Shown here: positions 31,324 through 39,384 of the stretch, piece by piece
Layout: every line of letters begins with the position of its first letter
Position numbering within the stretch: position 1 is the first letter of the stretch
Source of the DNA: Streptomyces violascens
Lineage (GTDB): Bacteria > Actinomycetota > Actinomycetes > Streptomycetales > Streptomycetaceae
Length of the DNA: 64,000 bases
Direction: 5' to 3'
Assembly: GCF_014649955.1 (NCBI RefSeq)
Contig: NZ_BMUA01000010.1
Coordinates: forward strand, 124,001-188,000
Notes under the pieces: model-generated
Seen by the model: the letters and a program-made list of their open reading frames with translations, nothing else
Told to the model about the DNA's origin: nothing
The model's database searches: none
Translations under genes and position numbers: made by a program

Positions 31324-32763
31324 CTAGAAGGGCCCGAACTCCTTGAACTCCTGCTCGGCCTCGTCGCGCTCGGCGTCGCGGTCCCGGCGGCGCTGGGCGG
31401 CAGGACGGGGCGCCTCCAGGCGATGGTCCTCGCCACGGCGGCCCAGCATCTCCGCACCCGCCATCATCGTCGGCTCCCAGTCGAAGACGACCGCGTTCTC
31501 CTCGGGCCCGATGGCCACGCCGTCGCCGGAGCGGGCCCCGGCCTTCACCAGCGCGTCCTCGACGCCGAGGCGGTTGAGGCGGTCAGCGAGGTAGCCGACG
31601 GCCTCGTCGTTGTTGAAGTCGGTCTGGCGGATCCAGCGCTCCGGCTTCTCGCCCCGCACCCGGTAGACCTCGTTGGCCTCGTCGAAGGTGACGGTGAAGC
31701 CCGCGTCGTCGACGGCCTTCGGGCGGATGACGATGCGGGTCGCCTCCTCCTTGGGCTTGGCGGCACGCGCCTCGGCGACGATCCCGGCGAGCGCGAAGGA
31801 CAGCTCCTTCAGGCCCGTACGGGCGACGGCGGAGACCTCGAAGACCTGGTAGCCGCGGGCCTCCAGGTCGGGGCGGATCATGTCCGCGAGGTCCTGGCCG
31901 TCCGGGATGTCGATCTTGTTGAGGACGACGATGCGGGGCCGGTCGTCGAGCCCGCCGTACTGCTTGAGCTCCTCCTCGATGACGTCGAGGTCGGAGACCG
32001 GGTCGCGGTCGGACTCCAGGGTCGCGGTGTCCAGGACGTGCACGAGGACCGAGCAGCGCTCGACGTGCCGCAGGAACTCCAGGCCCAGGCCCTTGCCCTG
32101 GCTGGCGCCGGGGATCAGACCGGGGACGTCCGCGATGGTGTAGACGGTCGCGCCGGCCGTGACGACGCCGAGGTTCGGGACGAGCGTCGTGAACGGGTAG
32201 TCCGCGATCTTCGGCTTGGCCGCCGAGAGGACCGAGATCAGCGAGGACTTTCCGGCGCTCGGGTAGCCCACCAGGGCCACGTCGGCGACGGTCTTGAGCT
32301 CCAGGACGATGTCGGTGGACTCGCCCGGCACGCCGAGCAGCGCGAAGCCGGGGGCCTTGCGGCGGGCGGAGGCGAGCGCCGCGTTGCCGAGGCCGCCGCG
32401 GCCGCCCTGGCCCGCGATGTAGGTGGTGCCCTCGCCGACCAGGTCGGCGAGCACGTTGCCCTGCTTGTCGAGGACGACGGTGCCGTCGGGCACGGGCAGG
32501 ATCAGGTCCTGGCCGTCCTTGCCGGAGCGGTGGTCGCCGGCGCCGGGCTGGCCGTTGGTGGCCTTGCGGTGCGGCGAGTGGTGGTAGTCGAGAAGCGTGG
32601 TCACGGACTGGTCGACGACCAGGGTGACGTCGCCGCCACGGCCGCCGTTTCCGCCGTCCGGCCCGCCGAGCGGCTTGAACTTCTCACGGTGGACGGAGGC
32701 GCAGCCGTGGCCTCCGTTACCCGCGGCGACGTGCAGCTCGACGCGGTCCACGAAGGTGGTCAT
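31324..32763 (-). CDS. obg: GTPase Obg/CgtA
   Basis: Essential ribosome-associated GTPase; in Streptomyces it also affects the onset of aerial mycelium. 479 residues: N-terminal Gly-rich Obg fold (AAGNGGHGCASVHREKF, GGPDGGNGGRGGDV), G domain with GYPSAGKSSL (P-loop), DVPGLIPGA, and NKID, and the C-terminal OCT domain, ending in an Arg/Glu-rich tail. ATG at 32763. It follows rplU-rpmA, the classic order; a stem-loop at 32838-32876 in the gap may reduce readthrough, and TAGATA near 32821-32826 may be its own -10 box. Confidence 0.97.
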   Translation of the reverse strand: MTTFVDRVELHVAAGNGGHGCASVHREKFKPLGGPDGGNGGRGGDVTLVVDQSVTTLLDYHHSPHRKATNGQPGAGDHRSGKDGQDLILPVPDGTVVLDKQGNVLADLVGEGTTYIAGQGGRGGLGNAALASARRKAPGFALLGVPGESTDIVLELKTVADVALVGYPSAGKSSLISVLSAAKPKIADYPFTTLVPNLGVVTAGATVYTIADVPGLIPGASQGKGLGLEFLRHVERCSVLVHVLDTATLESDRDPVSDLDVIEEELKQYGGLDDRPRIVVLNKIDIPDGQDLADMIRPDLEARGYQVFEVSAVARTGLKELSFALAGIVAEARAAKPKEEATRIVIRPKAVDDAGFTVTFDEANEVYRVRGEKPERWIRQTDFNNDEAVGYLADRLNRLGVEDALVKAGARSGDGVAIGPEENAVVFDWEPTMMAGAEMLGRRGEDHRLEAPRPAAQRRRDRDAERDEAEQEFKEFGPF

Positions 32764-32837
32764 GGGATGTGCCTCCTGAGGGCCCCCGGCCGGAGGCCGA
32801 GAGAAAGTACGGGAATGTCTATCTAGTAACACGCGAA

Positions 32838-32876
32838 AGGCGGACCCGCTTCCCGTGGGGGAAGTGAGGTCCGCCT
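32838..32876 (-). terminator. Stem-loop between rpmA and obg
   Basis: AGGCGGACC pairs with GGTCCGCCT, and inside it CTTCCC pairs with GGGAAG around GTGG. It lies in the 145-bp gap, so it could terminate rplU-rpmA transcripts partially. Confidence 0.5.
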
Positions 32877-32908
32877 CCGCTGAAACCGCTCTACGGGTGC
32901 CTAAGTGA

Positions 32909-33163
32909 TCAGGCAACCGGAACGATGTTCACGACCTTGCGGCCACGGTGGGTGCCGAACTGCACCGCGCCGGGCAGCAGCGCGAACAGGGTGTCGTCGC
33001 CACCGCGACCGACGCCCGCACCCGGGTGGAAGTGGGTGCCGCGCTGGCGGACCAGGATCTCACCGGCGAGCACGGTCTGACCGCCGAAGCGCTTCACACC
33101 GAGCCGCTGAGCGTTGGAGTCGCGACCGTTCCGAGTGGACGATGCGCCCTTCTTGTGTGCCAT
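32909..33163 (-). CDS. rpmA: 50S ribosomal protein L27
   Basis: 84 residues; begins MAHKKGASSTRNGRDSNAQR and contains LGVKRFGGQTVLAGEILVRQRGT, diagnostic of L27, whose N-terminus reaches the peptidyl-transferase centre. Lies 14 bp downstream of rplU. No N-terminal pre-sequence of the Firmicutes cleavage type. Confidence 0.98.
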   Translation of the reverse strand: MAHKKGASSTRNGRDSNAQRLGVKRFGGQTVLAGEILVRQRGTHFHPGAGVGRGGDDTLFALLPGAVQFGTHRGRKVVNIVPVA

Positions 33164-33177
33164 GTCTCCTCAGTCCC

Positions 33178-33498
33178 TTACTTCGCAGCCGCGGGGATGC
33201 CGGTGACCTTGATCGCCGTGTACTGCTGGCGGTGGCCCTGGCGACGGCGGTAACCGGTCTTGTTCTTGTACCGAAGGATGTCGATCTTGGCACCCTTGTG
33301 GTGGTCCACGACCTCGGCGGTGACCTTGATCCCGGCCAGCACCCACGGGTCGCTGGTCACAGCGTCGCCGTCGACAACGAGCAGGGTCGAGAGCTCGACC
33401 GTGTCGCCAACCTTGGCAGTGGAAATCTTGTCAACCTCAACGATGTCGCCGACAGCAACCTTGTGCTGGCGACCACCGCTGCGCACGATGGCGTACAC
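33178..33498 (-). CDS. rplU: 50S ribosomal protein L21
   Basis: 106 residues from GTG at 33498 (VYAIVRSGGRQHKV); a longer in-frame ATG at 33543 is preceded by nothing convincing. Family marks: YAIVRSGGRQHKV, VYKNKTGYRRRQGHRQ-type C-terminus (here LRYKNKTGYRRRQGHRQQY). First gene of rplU-rpmA-(obg). A clear promoter sits at 33631-33659, giving a leader of about 125 nt that holds a CCTCCCGG/CCGGGGGAGG hairpin. Confidence 0.98.
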   Translation of the reverse strand: MYAIVRSGGRQHKVAVGDIVEVDKISTAKVGDTVELSTLLVVDGDAVTSDPWVLAGIKVTAEVVDHHKGAKIDILRYKNKTGYRRRQGHRQQYTAIKVTGIPAAAK

Positions 33499-33630
33499 GC
33501 GGATCTCTCTCTCGCTCGATACGGAACCCTTGAAGCCAGCCATCCCGCAGAAATGCAGGAGGCCTCCCCCGGCGGAACCGGGAGGTGAGGTGCTCAGGGG
33601 CAGGCGCGTATATAAACACGCCGAGGGTCA

Positions 33631-33659
33631 AGGCTACGGGGCCGGACGTGGCGGGTCAA
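33631..33659 (-). promoter_or_regulatory. Promoter of rplU-rpmA
   Basis: Minus-strand TTGACC (33654-33659), 17-nt spacer, TAGCCT (33631-33636): close to the housekeeping consensus. A second TTGACC overlaps just downstream, followed by an A/T-rich TTTATATA tract. Confidence 0.65.
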
Positions 33660-33669
33660 ACCAGGGTCG

Positions 33670-34131
33670 TTACCCGCACTCCTCGGCGACGAAACCACGC
33701 GGCCAGGGCCGGAAGTCCGGGCCCAGATCGGCCCGCTCACCGGCGAGCCGGACGATGGCCCGCAGGTACTCCGCCCGGTCCCCCGTGTCGTAACGGCGCC
33801 CCTTGAAGACGACGCCGTGCACGGTGTCGAGCCGGTTGAGGGCGTCGGTGAGCAGGATCTCGCCGCCCCTGCCGGGCCCGGTGCGGCGCAACGCGCCGAA
33901 CACGGCCGGGTCCAGGACGTACCGGCCGATGACGGCGAGGTTCGAGGGCGCGGCGGACCGCTCCGGCTTCTCGACGCAACGGCCGCGCAGCTGGATCGCC
34001 GGTTCGTCGACCACCGGCAGCATCTCCTTGGGGGTGGCCTTGGTGGCCGGCAGGAAACGCGTGCCGAGCCCGGCGGCGGGGATGACGGCTTTGCTGATCG
34101 CACCCGTGCGGGGGCTCATACGGGGACTCAT
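33670..34131 (-). CDS. Internally deleted GalU-like UTP-glucose-1-phosphate uridylyltransferase remnant
   Basis: 153 residues that begin and end like GalU but lack the middle. Residues 13-48 hold the nucleotide-binding start (KAVIPAAGLGTRFLPATKATPKEM, then VVDEPAIQ). The sequence then jumps to VEKPERSAAPSNLAVIGRYVLDPAVF and finishes with GGEILLTDALNRL...YDTGDRAEYLRAIVRLA. GalU is normally about 300 residues; roughly 120-130 residues between the N-terminal loop and the VEKP motif are missing, in frame. The sugar-binding core is therefore incomplete and activity is unlikely. ATG at 34131 has GGAGAG upstream. Located between rne and rplU. Confidence 0.7.
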   Translation of the reverse strand: MSPRMSPRTGAISKAVIPAAGLGTRFLPATKATPKEMLPVVDEPAIQLRGRCVEKPERSAAPSNLAVIGRYVLDPAVFGALRRTGPGRGGEILLTDALNRLDTVHGVVFKGRRYDTGDRAEYLRAIVRLAGERADLGPDFRPWPRGFVAEECG

Positions 34132-34159
34132 GCGGGGGCGGACTCTCCTTGCGTACGAC

Positions 34160-34193
34160 GGAGCCCGCCCCCGGTGTTCCGGGGACGGGCTCC
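34160..34193. terminator. Hairpin terminator downstream of rne
   Basis: GGAGCCCGCCCCCGG pairs with CCGGGGACGGGCTCC (one mismatch) around TGTT, 60 nt past the rne stop on the minus strand. Confidence 0.65.
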
Positions 34194-34252
34194 TGGGGCC
34201 GTACAACAGCCAACTACCGCTTGGTGTACGTCGTCCGAGCTCAGGCTGTCCG

Positions 34253-37200
34253 TCAGCTGTCGGCCGACGCCGAGACCGACGTCTGCTGCTGCTCGGCCGC
34301 CGCCGTCTTCTTGGCGGTGGCCTTCTTGGCGGTCGTCTTCTTCGCCGCGGTCTTCTTTGCCGCCGTCTTCTTGGTGGCGGCCTTCTTCGCGGTGGCCTTC
34401 TTCGCCGTCTTGCGGACCGCCTTCTTGGCCGGTGCGGCCTCCTCGGCGGGCTCCGCGGCAGCGACCGTCTCGGCGGCCTGCTCGGCTGCCGGGGCGGCGG
34501 CCACCACGACGACCGCGGCGTCCTCGGCACCCGAGGGCGGACCGGCCGGAGCCGTGGCCTTGCGGGTCACCCGGCGACGGGCCCGCGGCGCGGAAGTCCG
34601 CGCGGCGTCAGCCGCTCCAGTGGAGCCGGTGCTCGCACCGGAGGGTGCCTCCTCGACGGGTTCGGCGACGGGCTCCGCGACCGGCGCGGACGGCTCGGCC
34701 ACCGGCTCCGGCGCCTTGGCCTCCTCGGCCTTCGGCTCGGGCTCCGCGACGACCACCACCGGCTCGGCGACGGCCGCCGTCGGCGCGCCCGCGGGGGCGG
34801 TCGCCTTGCGGGTGGCGCGGCGACGGGTGCGGCCGCGCGGCGCGTCGTCCTCGATGAACGAGGCGACGGTCACCGCGGCCGGAGCCTGCGCGGCCTCCGG
34901 CTCCTCGGCCACGGGGGCCGGGGTCTCGACGGCTGCCGTACGGGGCGCACCGGCCGGGGCCGAGGCCTTGCGGGTGGCGCGGCGGCGGGACCGTCCGCCA
35001 CGGGCCGCGGCCTCCGCCTCGGCGGCGCTGCTGTACAGCTCCTCGTCGGGCACGAACTCCGGCTCGGCGAGCGCCACGGGAGCGGCGATCTCGGCAGCGA
35101 CCTCGGCCTCGGACTCGACGGCCTCGGCGTCGATGACCTCGTGCTCGTGGACGTGCTGGTCGTGCTCGGCGCCACCGCGGCCGCGCTTCTTCGCGCGCTT
35201 GCCCGCACCGCCGCCGACCGTGGTCGGCTGCTCCATGTGCACGATCACGCCGCGCCCGTTGCAGTGGACGCAGGTCTCGGAGAACGACTCGAGGAGGCCC
35301 TGGCCGACCCGCTTGCGGGTCATCTGGACCAGGCCGAGCGAGGTGACCTCGGCCACCTGGTGCTTGGTCCGGTCGCGGCCCAGGCATTCGAGCAGCCTGC
35401 GCAGGACCAGGTCGCGGTTGGACTCCAGGACCATGTCGATGAAGTCGATGACGACGATGCCGCCCAGGTCGCGCAGCCGCAGCTGGCGCACGATCTCCTC
35501 GGCCGCTTCGAGGTTGTTCCTCGTCACGGTCTCTTCGAGGTTGCCGCCCTGGCCGGTGAACTTGCCGGTGTTGACGTCGACGACGATCATCGCCTCGGTC
35601 TTGTCGATCACGAGCGAGCCGCCGGAGGGCAGCCAGACCTTGCGGTCCAGGGCCTTGGCCAGCTGCTCGTCGATCCGGTACGTCGCGAAGACGTCGACCT
35701 CGCTGGTCCAGCGCGACAGGCGCTCGGTGAGGTCCGGGGCGACGTGGGCGACGTAGCCGTGGATGGTCTCCCACGCCTCGTCACCGCTGACGATGACCTT
35801 GGTGAAGTCCTCGTTGAAGATGTCGCGGACGACCCGGACGGTCATGTCCGGCTCGCCGTAGAGCAGCGACGGCGAGGACGTCGAGATCTGGTTGGCCTTC
35901 TTCTGGATGTCGGCCCACTGCGCCTGCAGGCGCTCGACGTCACGGCGCAGCTCGTCCTCGCTCGCGCCCTCGGCGGCGGTGCGCACGATGACGCCCGCGT
36001 CCTCGGGGACGATCTTCTTGAGGATGGTCTTCAAGCGTGCGCGCTCGGTGTCGGGCAGCTTGCGGCTGATGCCGGTCATCGAGCCCTCGGGCACGTACAC
36101 CAGGTAGCGGCCGGGCAGCGAGACCTGGCTGGTCAGGCGGGCGCCCTTGTGGCCGATCGGGTCCTTGGTGACCTGGACGAGCACCGACTGGCCGGACTTG
36201 AGGGCGGCCTCGATGCGGCGCGGGCCGTTGCCCATGCCGAGCGCCTCGAAGTTGACCTCACCGGCGTACAGGACGGCGTTGCGGCCCTTGCCGATGTCGA
36301 CGAACGCGGCCTCCATGGAGGGCAGTACGTTCTGGACCTTGCCCAGGTAGACGTTGCCGACGTACGAGGTGGCCTGCTCCTTGTTGACGTAGTGCTCGAC
36401 GAGCACGTTGTCTTCCAGGACGCCGATCTGGGTGCGCTCGCCGCTCTGGCGGACGACCATGACGCGCTCGACGGCCTCGCGGCGGGCCAGGAACTCGGCC
36501 TCGGTGATGATCGGGACGCGGCGGCGGCCCTGCTCGCGGCCCTCGCGGCGGCGCTGCTTCTTGGCCTCCAGACGCGTCGAGCCCTTGATGGACTGGACCT
36601 CGTCGGAGGAGGTGGACTCGCTGCGCTCGCGGGCCGGGCGCGGCTCGCGGACCTTGACGACGGTGCGCTCCGGGTCGTCGGAGCCCTGCTCGGCCTCGGG
36701 ACCCGAGTCGCCGGAGCGGCGACGGCGGCGGCGCCGGCGACGGCTGCTGCTGGTCCCGGCCGCGGAGGGGGTGCCGTCCGCTTCCTCGTCCTCGTCGTCC
36801 TCTTCGTCGGACTCGGCGCCCTCGGCGGCCTGCCCGGCCGGCTCGTACGTCTGCTCCTCCGCGGCGTCCTCGGCCTCGGCGGGCTCGCCACGGCGACGGC
36901 GGCGGCCGCCACGGCGACGGCGGCGCGAGGGGCGGTCGTCGTCGGACTCCTCGGACTCCGCTTCGGCCTCGGCCTCTGCGGCCTCCTCGGCCTCCTCGTC
37001 GAAGGGCTGCTCGGCCGGCTTCTCCTGGACCGGCTCGGCGGGCTCGCCACGGCGGCGGCGACGGCGCGAGCGGCCCTGCGGCTCGGCGGCGGGCTCGGGG
37101 GCCTCGACCACGGTCTCCTCGGCCTCGGCCTCGGGCTCGGACTCCTCGACGCGGGCGGCGGCAGCGGCGGCCGCGGCCGTCTCCGGCGTCTGGAACATCG

Positions 37201-38236
37201 GCTCGGTGAAGACCGGGGCCTGGAACACGGCCACGGCGGGACGCGTGGCGCGGCGGCGACGCCCGGTGCTGGGCTCCTGCGCCTGCGGCGCGGGCTGCGC
37301 CTCCGGCTCGACCGGCGTGAACTGCGGGGCGGACGCGGGCCGGGCGGCGCGGCGGCGGGTACGACCGCGGGGCGCCTCGTCCTCGACGGCCGGGGCGGCA
37401 GCCTCGACCGGCTCCTCGACAGCGGCCGGGGCAGCGGCGGCGGGCGCGGTCGCCTGGCGGGTGGCGCGACGGCGGGTACGACCGCGCGGAGCCTCGTCCT
37501 CGACGGGGGCCTCGGCGACCGGCGCCTCGACGGCGGCGGCCTCTTCGGCCACGTCGAGCTCTTCTTCCTCGACTTCCGCGACGACCTCGGCCGGGGCGGC
37601 GACGGTGGTCTGCGGCGCGGTCGCCTTGCGGGTCGCACGGCGGCGGGTCCGCGGCGCCGGGGCCTCGGCGGCCTCTTCGGCGGCCTCGGGCTCGGCGGCG
37701 GCGGGGGCCTCGACGATCTCCTCGGCGGCCTGCGGCGCGCCGGCCGGAGCCGTGGCCTTGCGGGTCGCGCGACGACGGGTCCGCGGCGCGGGCGCCTCGG
37801 CAGCGGCCTCTACGGTCTCGGGCTCTGCGGCAGCCGGGGCCTCGACGGCCTCATCGGTCTCCGCGGCCTGCGGCGCACCGGCCGGAGCCGTGGCCTTGCG
37901 GGTCGCGCGACGACGGGTCCGCGGCGCGGGCGCCTCGGCAGCGGCCTCTACGGTCTCGGGCTCTGCGGCGGCCGGGGCCTCGGTGGCCGGAGTGGTCGCC
38001 GTACGGGTGGCACGGCGGCGGGTGCGCGGCGCCGGAGCGGCGTCGTCGGCGGCCACGGCGGCCGGCTCGGCGGTCTGCGCCGCGGGCTCTGCCGTCTCCG
38101 TGTTCTGTGCGCCCACCGGCGGCCCTGCGGGCCGCGACGCCGCGCGGCGCCTGCGGCGCGGCGGCAGCGTGTCGCTGGGGCTGTTGTTGTCGTTGGTGTT
38201 GTCCCCGGTGGTGCCGGGTTCGTTCTGCTCAAGCAT
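34253..38236 (-). CDS. rne: Ribonuclease E/G
   Basis: Endoribonuclease of mRNA decay and rRNA/tRNA processing. 1,327 residues from ATG 38236 (MLEQNEPGTTG). A ~590-residue N-terminal extension consists of degenerate repeats of RRRATRKATAPAGAP blocks separated by acidic Ala/Glu/Pro stretches. The catalytic core is ~590-1000: S1 domain (EHYVNKEQATSYVGNVYLG), catalytic Asps in VVDVNTGKF (~885) and VIDFIDMVL (~933), and zinc link CVHCNGRG (~990). The last ~320 residues repeat the same basic/acidic pattern and end in a Lys/Ala-rich tail (KKTAAKKT). Such extensions flank the core in Streptomyces RNase E and likely recruit RNA and partner enzymes. Confidence 0.95.
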   Translation of the reverse strand: MLEQNEPGTTGDNTNDNNSPSDTLPPRRRRRAASRPAGPPVGAQNTETAEPAAQTAEPAAVAADDAAPAPRTRRRATRTATTPATEAPAAAEPETVEAAAEAPAPRTRRRATRKATAPAGAPQAAETDEAVEAPAAAEPETVEAAAEAPAPRTRRRATRKATAPAGAPQAAEEIVEAPAAAEPEAAEEAAEAPAPRTRRRATRKATAPQTTVAAPAEVVAEVEEEELDVAEEAAAVEAPVAEAPVEDEAPRGRTRRRATRQATAPAAAAPAAVEEPVEAAAPAVEDEAPRGRTRRRAARPASAPQFTPVEPEAQPAPQAQEPSTGRRRRATRPAVAVFQAPVFTEPMFQTPETAAAAAAAARVEESEPEAEAEETVVEAPEPAAEPQGRSRRRRRRGEPAEPVQEKPAEQPFDEEAEEAAEAEAEAESEESDDDRPSRRRRRGGRRRRRGEPAEAEDAAEEQTYEPAGQAAEGAESDEEDDEDEEADGTPSAAGTSSSRRRRRRRRRSGDSGPEAEQGSDDPERTVVKVREPRPARERSESTSSDEVQSIKGSTRLEAKKQRRREGREQGRRRVPIITEAEFLARREAVERVMVVRQSGERTQIGVLEDNVLVEHYVNKEQATSYVGNVYLGKVQNVLPSMEAAFVDIGKGRNAVLYAGEVNFEALGMGNGPRRIEAALKSGQSVLVQVTKDPIGHKGARLTSQVSLPGRYLVYVPEGSMTGISRKLPDTERARLKTILKKIVPEDAGVIVRTAAEGASEDELRRDVERLQAQWADIQKKANQISTSSPSLLYGEPDMTVRVVRDIFNEDFTKVIVSGDEAWETIHGYVAHVAPDLTERLSRWTSEVDVFATYRIDEQLAKALDRKVWLPSGGSLVIDKTEAMIVVDVNTGKFTGQGGNLEETVTRNNLEAAEEIVRQLRLRDLGGIVVIDFIDMVLESNRDLVLRRLLECLGRDRTKHQVAEVTSLGLVQMTRKRVGQGLLESFSETCVHCNGRGVIVHMEQPTTVGGGAGKRAKKRGRGGAEHDQHVHEHEVIDAEAVESEAEVAAEIAAPVALAEPEFVPDEELYSSAAEAEAAARGGRSRRRATRKASAPAGAPRTAAVETPAPVAEEPEAAQAPAAVTVASFIEDDAPRGRTRRRATRKATAPAGAPTAAVAEPVVVVAEPEPKAEEAKAPEPVAEPSAPVAEPVAEPVEEAPSGASTGSTGAADAARTSAPRARRRVTRKATAPAGPPSGAEDAAVVVVAAAPAAEQAAETVAAAEPAEEAAPAKKAVRKTAKKATAKKAATKKTAAKKTAAKKTTAKKATAKKTAAAEQQQTSVSASADS
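37731..37986 (-). repeat. rne: 138-bp tandem repeat within rne
   Basis: A near-identical ~117-bp block starts at 37731 and again at 37869, a 46-codon period. Each encodes a basic RTRRRATRKATAPAGAPQAA unit followed by an acidic Ala/Glu/Pro stretch. Looser copies continue in both extensions. Recombination between copies could change the length of the N-terminal arm. Confidence 0.7.
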
Positions 38237-38470
38237 GCGGGCGTAGCTCCCGTCACGCTCCCGGGCGCCGCGCCTGTTCCGGTCCGGCGGCACGGCCCGC
38301 GTGATGTGCGCGGGTGCCGCCGTCCGGGGCGCGGGCGCCGCACGGGAGCTGATATCTGGCTCGCCGGTTCCGTACGCGTTGTACGTACGGCCTGGCGAAA
38401 GTCTTCAGGTCAGTGCGCGGCCCGACCCAGGTGGCTCCCGAGTGCCAGGGCTGCGCTACAACGACTGCCC

Positions 38471-39292
38471 TTACGCGGCGGGACCTTCCGGCGCCGTCGC
38501 AGAGACGGTCCCGGCGGCCGTTGGTGGTGCGGCCGGGGCTGCCTCGCGGTCGGGCGCGAGCGGGTCGGTCACCGTGCCGGACTCCTCGTCGAAGAGCCCC
38601 TGCGCCAGCCTGGTCACCGCTGCGGGGACCGGCGGCGCCAGGTCGGCCACAGCTTGGAGACCGGACAGGACGTCGTCGGGTCGTACGGCAGGTGTCAGGT
38701 GCCGTACTACCAGCCGCAGTATCGCACAGGCGTCGTCGAGAGGCCTATCAGCCTGCGCGGGAAGCGCCTGGAGCTCGGCGACGGCGCCCCGGGTGTCGAA
38801 GGTGCGCATGCCGTTCTTGGTCTTGCGCTGGACCTCGACGGTCTCGGCGGCCATGAATGTCGCGACGGCCTTCTCGGCCGCGTCCACGGTGACGCCGTCC
38901 AGGCGCAGCTCCCAGACGGAGGCGGTGAGCCGGTCGGCGAGGCCCGAGGTGCGGACCTCGACCGCGTCGATGATGTCGAGCCCCGTGGGCAGCGACTCGT
39001 CGAGCAGGGCGCGCAGTTTCTCGGGATCGCGCTGGGCGGTGAGAGCGATCTCCAGGTACTCGGCCTCGGAGCCGACGCCGGTGGGTGCGGCGTTCGCGTA
39101 CGACACCTTGGGGTGCGGGGTGAACCCGGCCGAGTACGCCATGGGCACCTCGGCGCGGCGCAGGGCCCGCTCGAAGGCGCGCTGGAAGTCGCGGTGGCTG
39201 GTGAACCGGAGGCGGCCGCGCTTGGTGTAGCGCAGTCGGATGCGCTGCACCGCAGGTGCGGGCGGCGGGCCTTCGGGCTGTCGCTTGCCCAG
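38471..39292 (-). CDS. DUF2344 / TIGR03936-family radical-SAM-associated protein
   Basis: About 273 residues. The core RIRLRYTKRGRLRFTSHRDFQRAFERALRRA...MAYSAGFTPHPKVSYANA identifies the family, which usually accompanies or is fused to the TIGR03960-type radical SAM protein. The reading frame has GTG at 39250, but family members start ~14 residues earlier; a CTG at 39292 preceded by GAGGAG (eight nt) gives LGKRQPEGPPPAPAV, so I use it. The C-terminus is Ala/Pro-rich. Function unknown; it likely acts with the radical SAM enzyme encoded at 44000, which is here ~4.7 kb away. Upstream of rne on the same strand. Confidence 0.88.
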   Translation of the reverse strand: MGKRQPEGPPPAPAVQRIRLRYTKRGRLRFTSHRDFQRAFERALRRAEVPMAYSAGFTPHPKVSYANAAPTGVGSEAEYLEIALTAQRDPEKLRALLDESLPTGLDIIDAVEVRTSGLADRLTASVWELRLDGVTVDAAEKAVATFMAAETVEVQRKTKNGMRTFDTRGAVAELQALPAQADRPLDDACAILRLVVRHLTPAVRPDDVLSGLQAVADLAPPVPAAVTRLAQGLFDEESGTVTDPLAPDREAAPAAPPTAAGTVSATAPEGPAA

Positions 39293-39384
39293 TGGTTCTT
39301 CTCCTCGGTGCGGGGCGGGCGCGGGTGGGCGCCGCCCACCGTCCTGTGGGGGCCCCTCCGGTCACGGCCCGTGTGCCACCCGGC

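Noticed and set aside
37716..37986. Spaced repeats inside rne considered as a CRISPR array
   Set aside because: The 138-bp period is in frame, encodes RNase E arm units, and has no short spacers or cas genes nearby.
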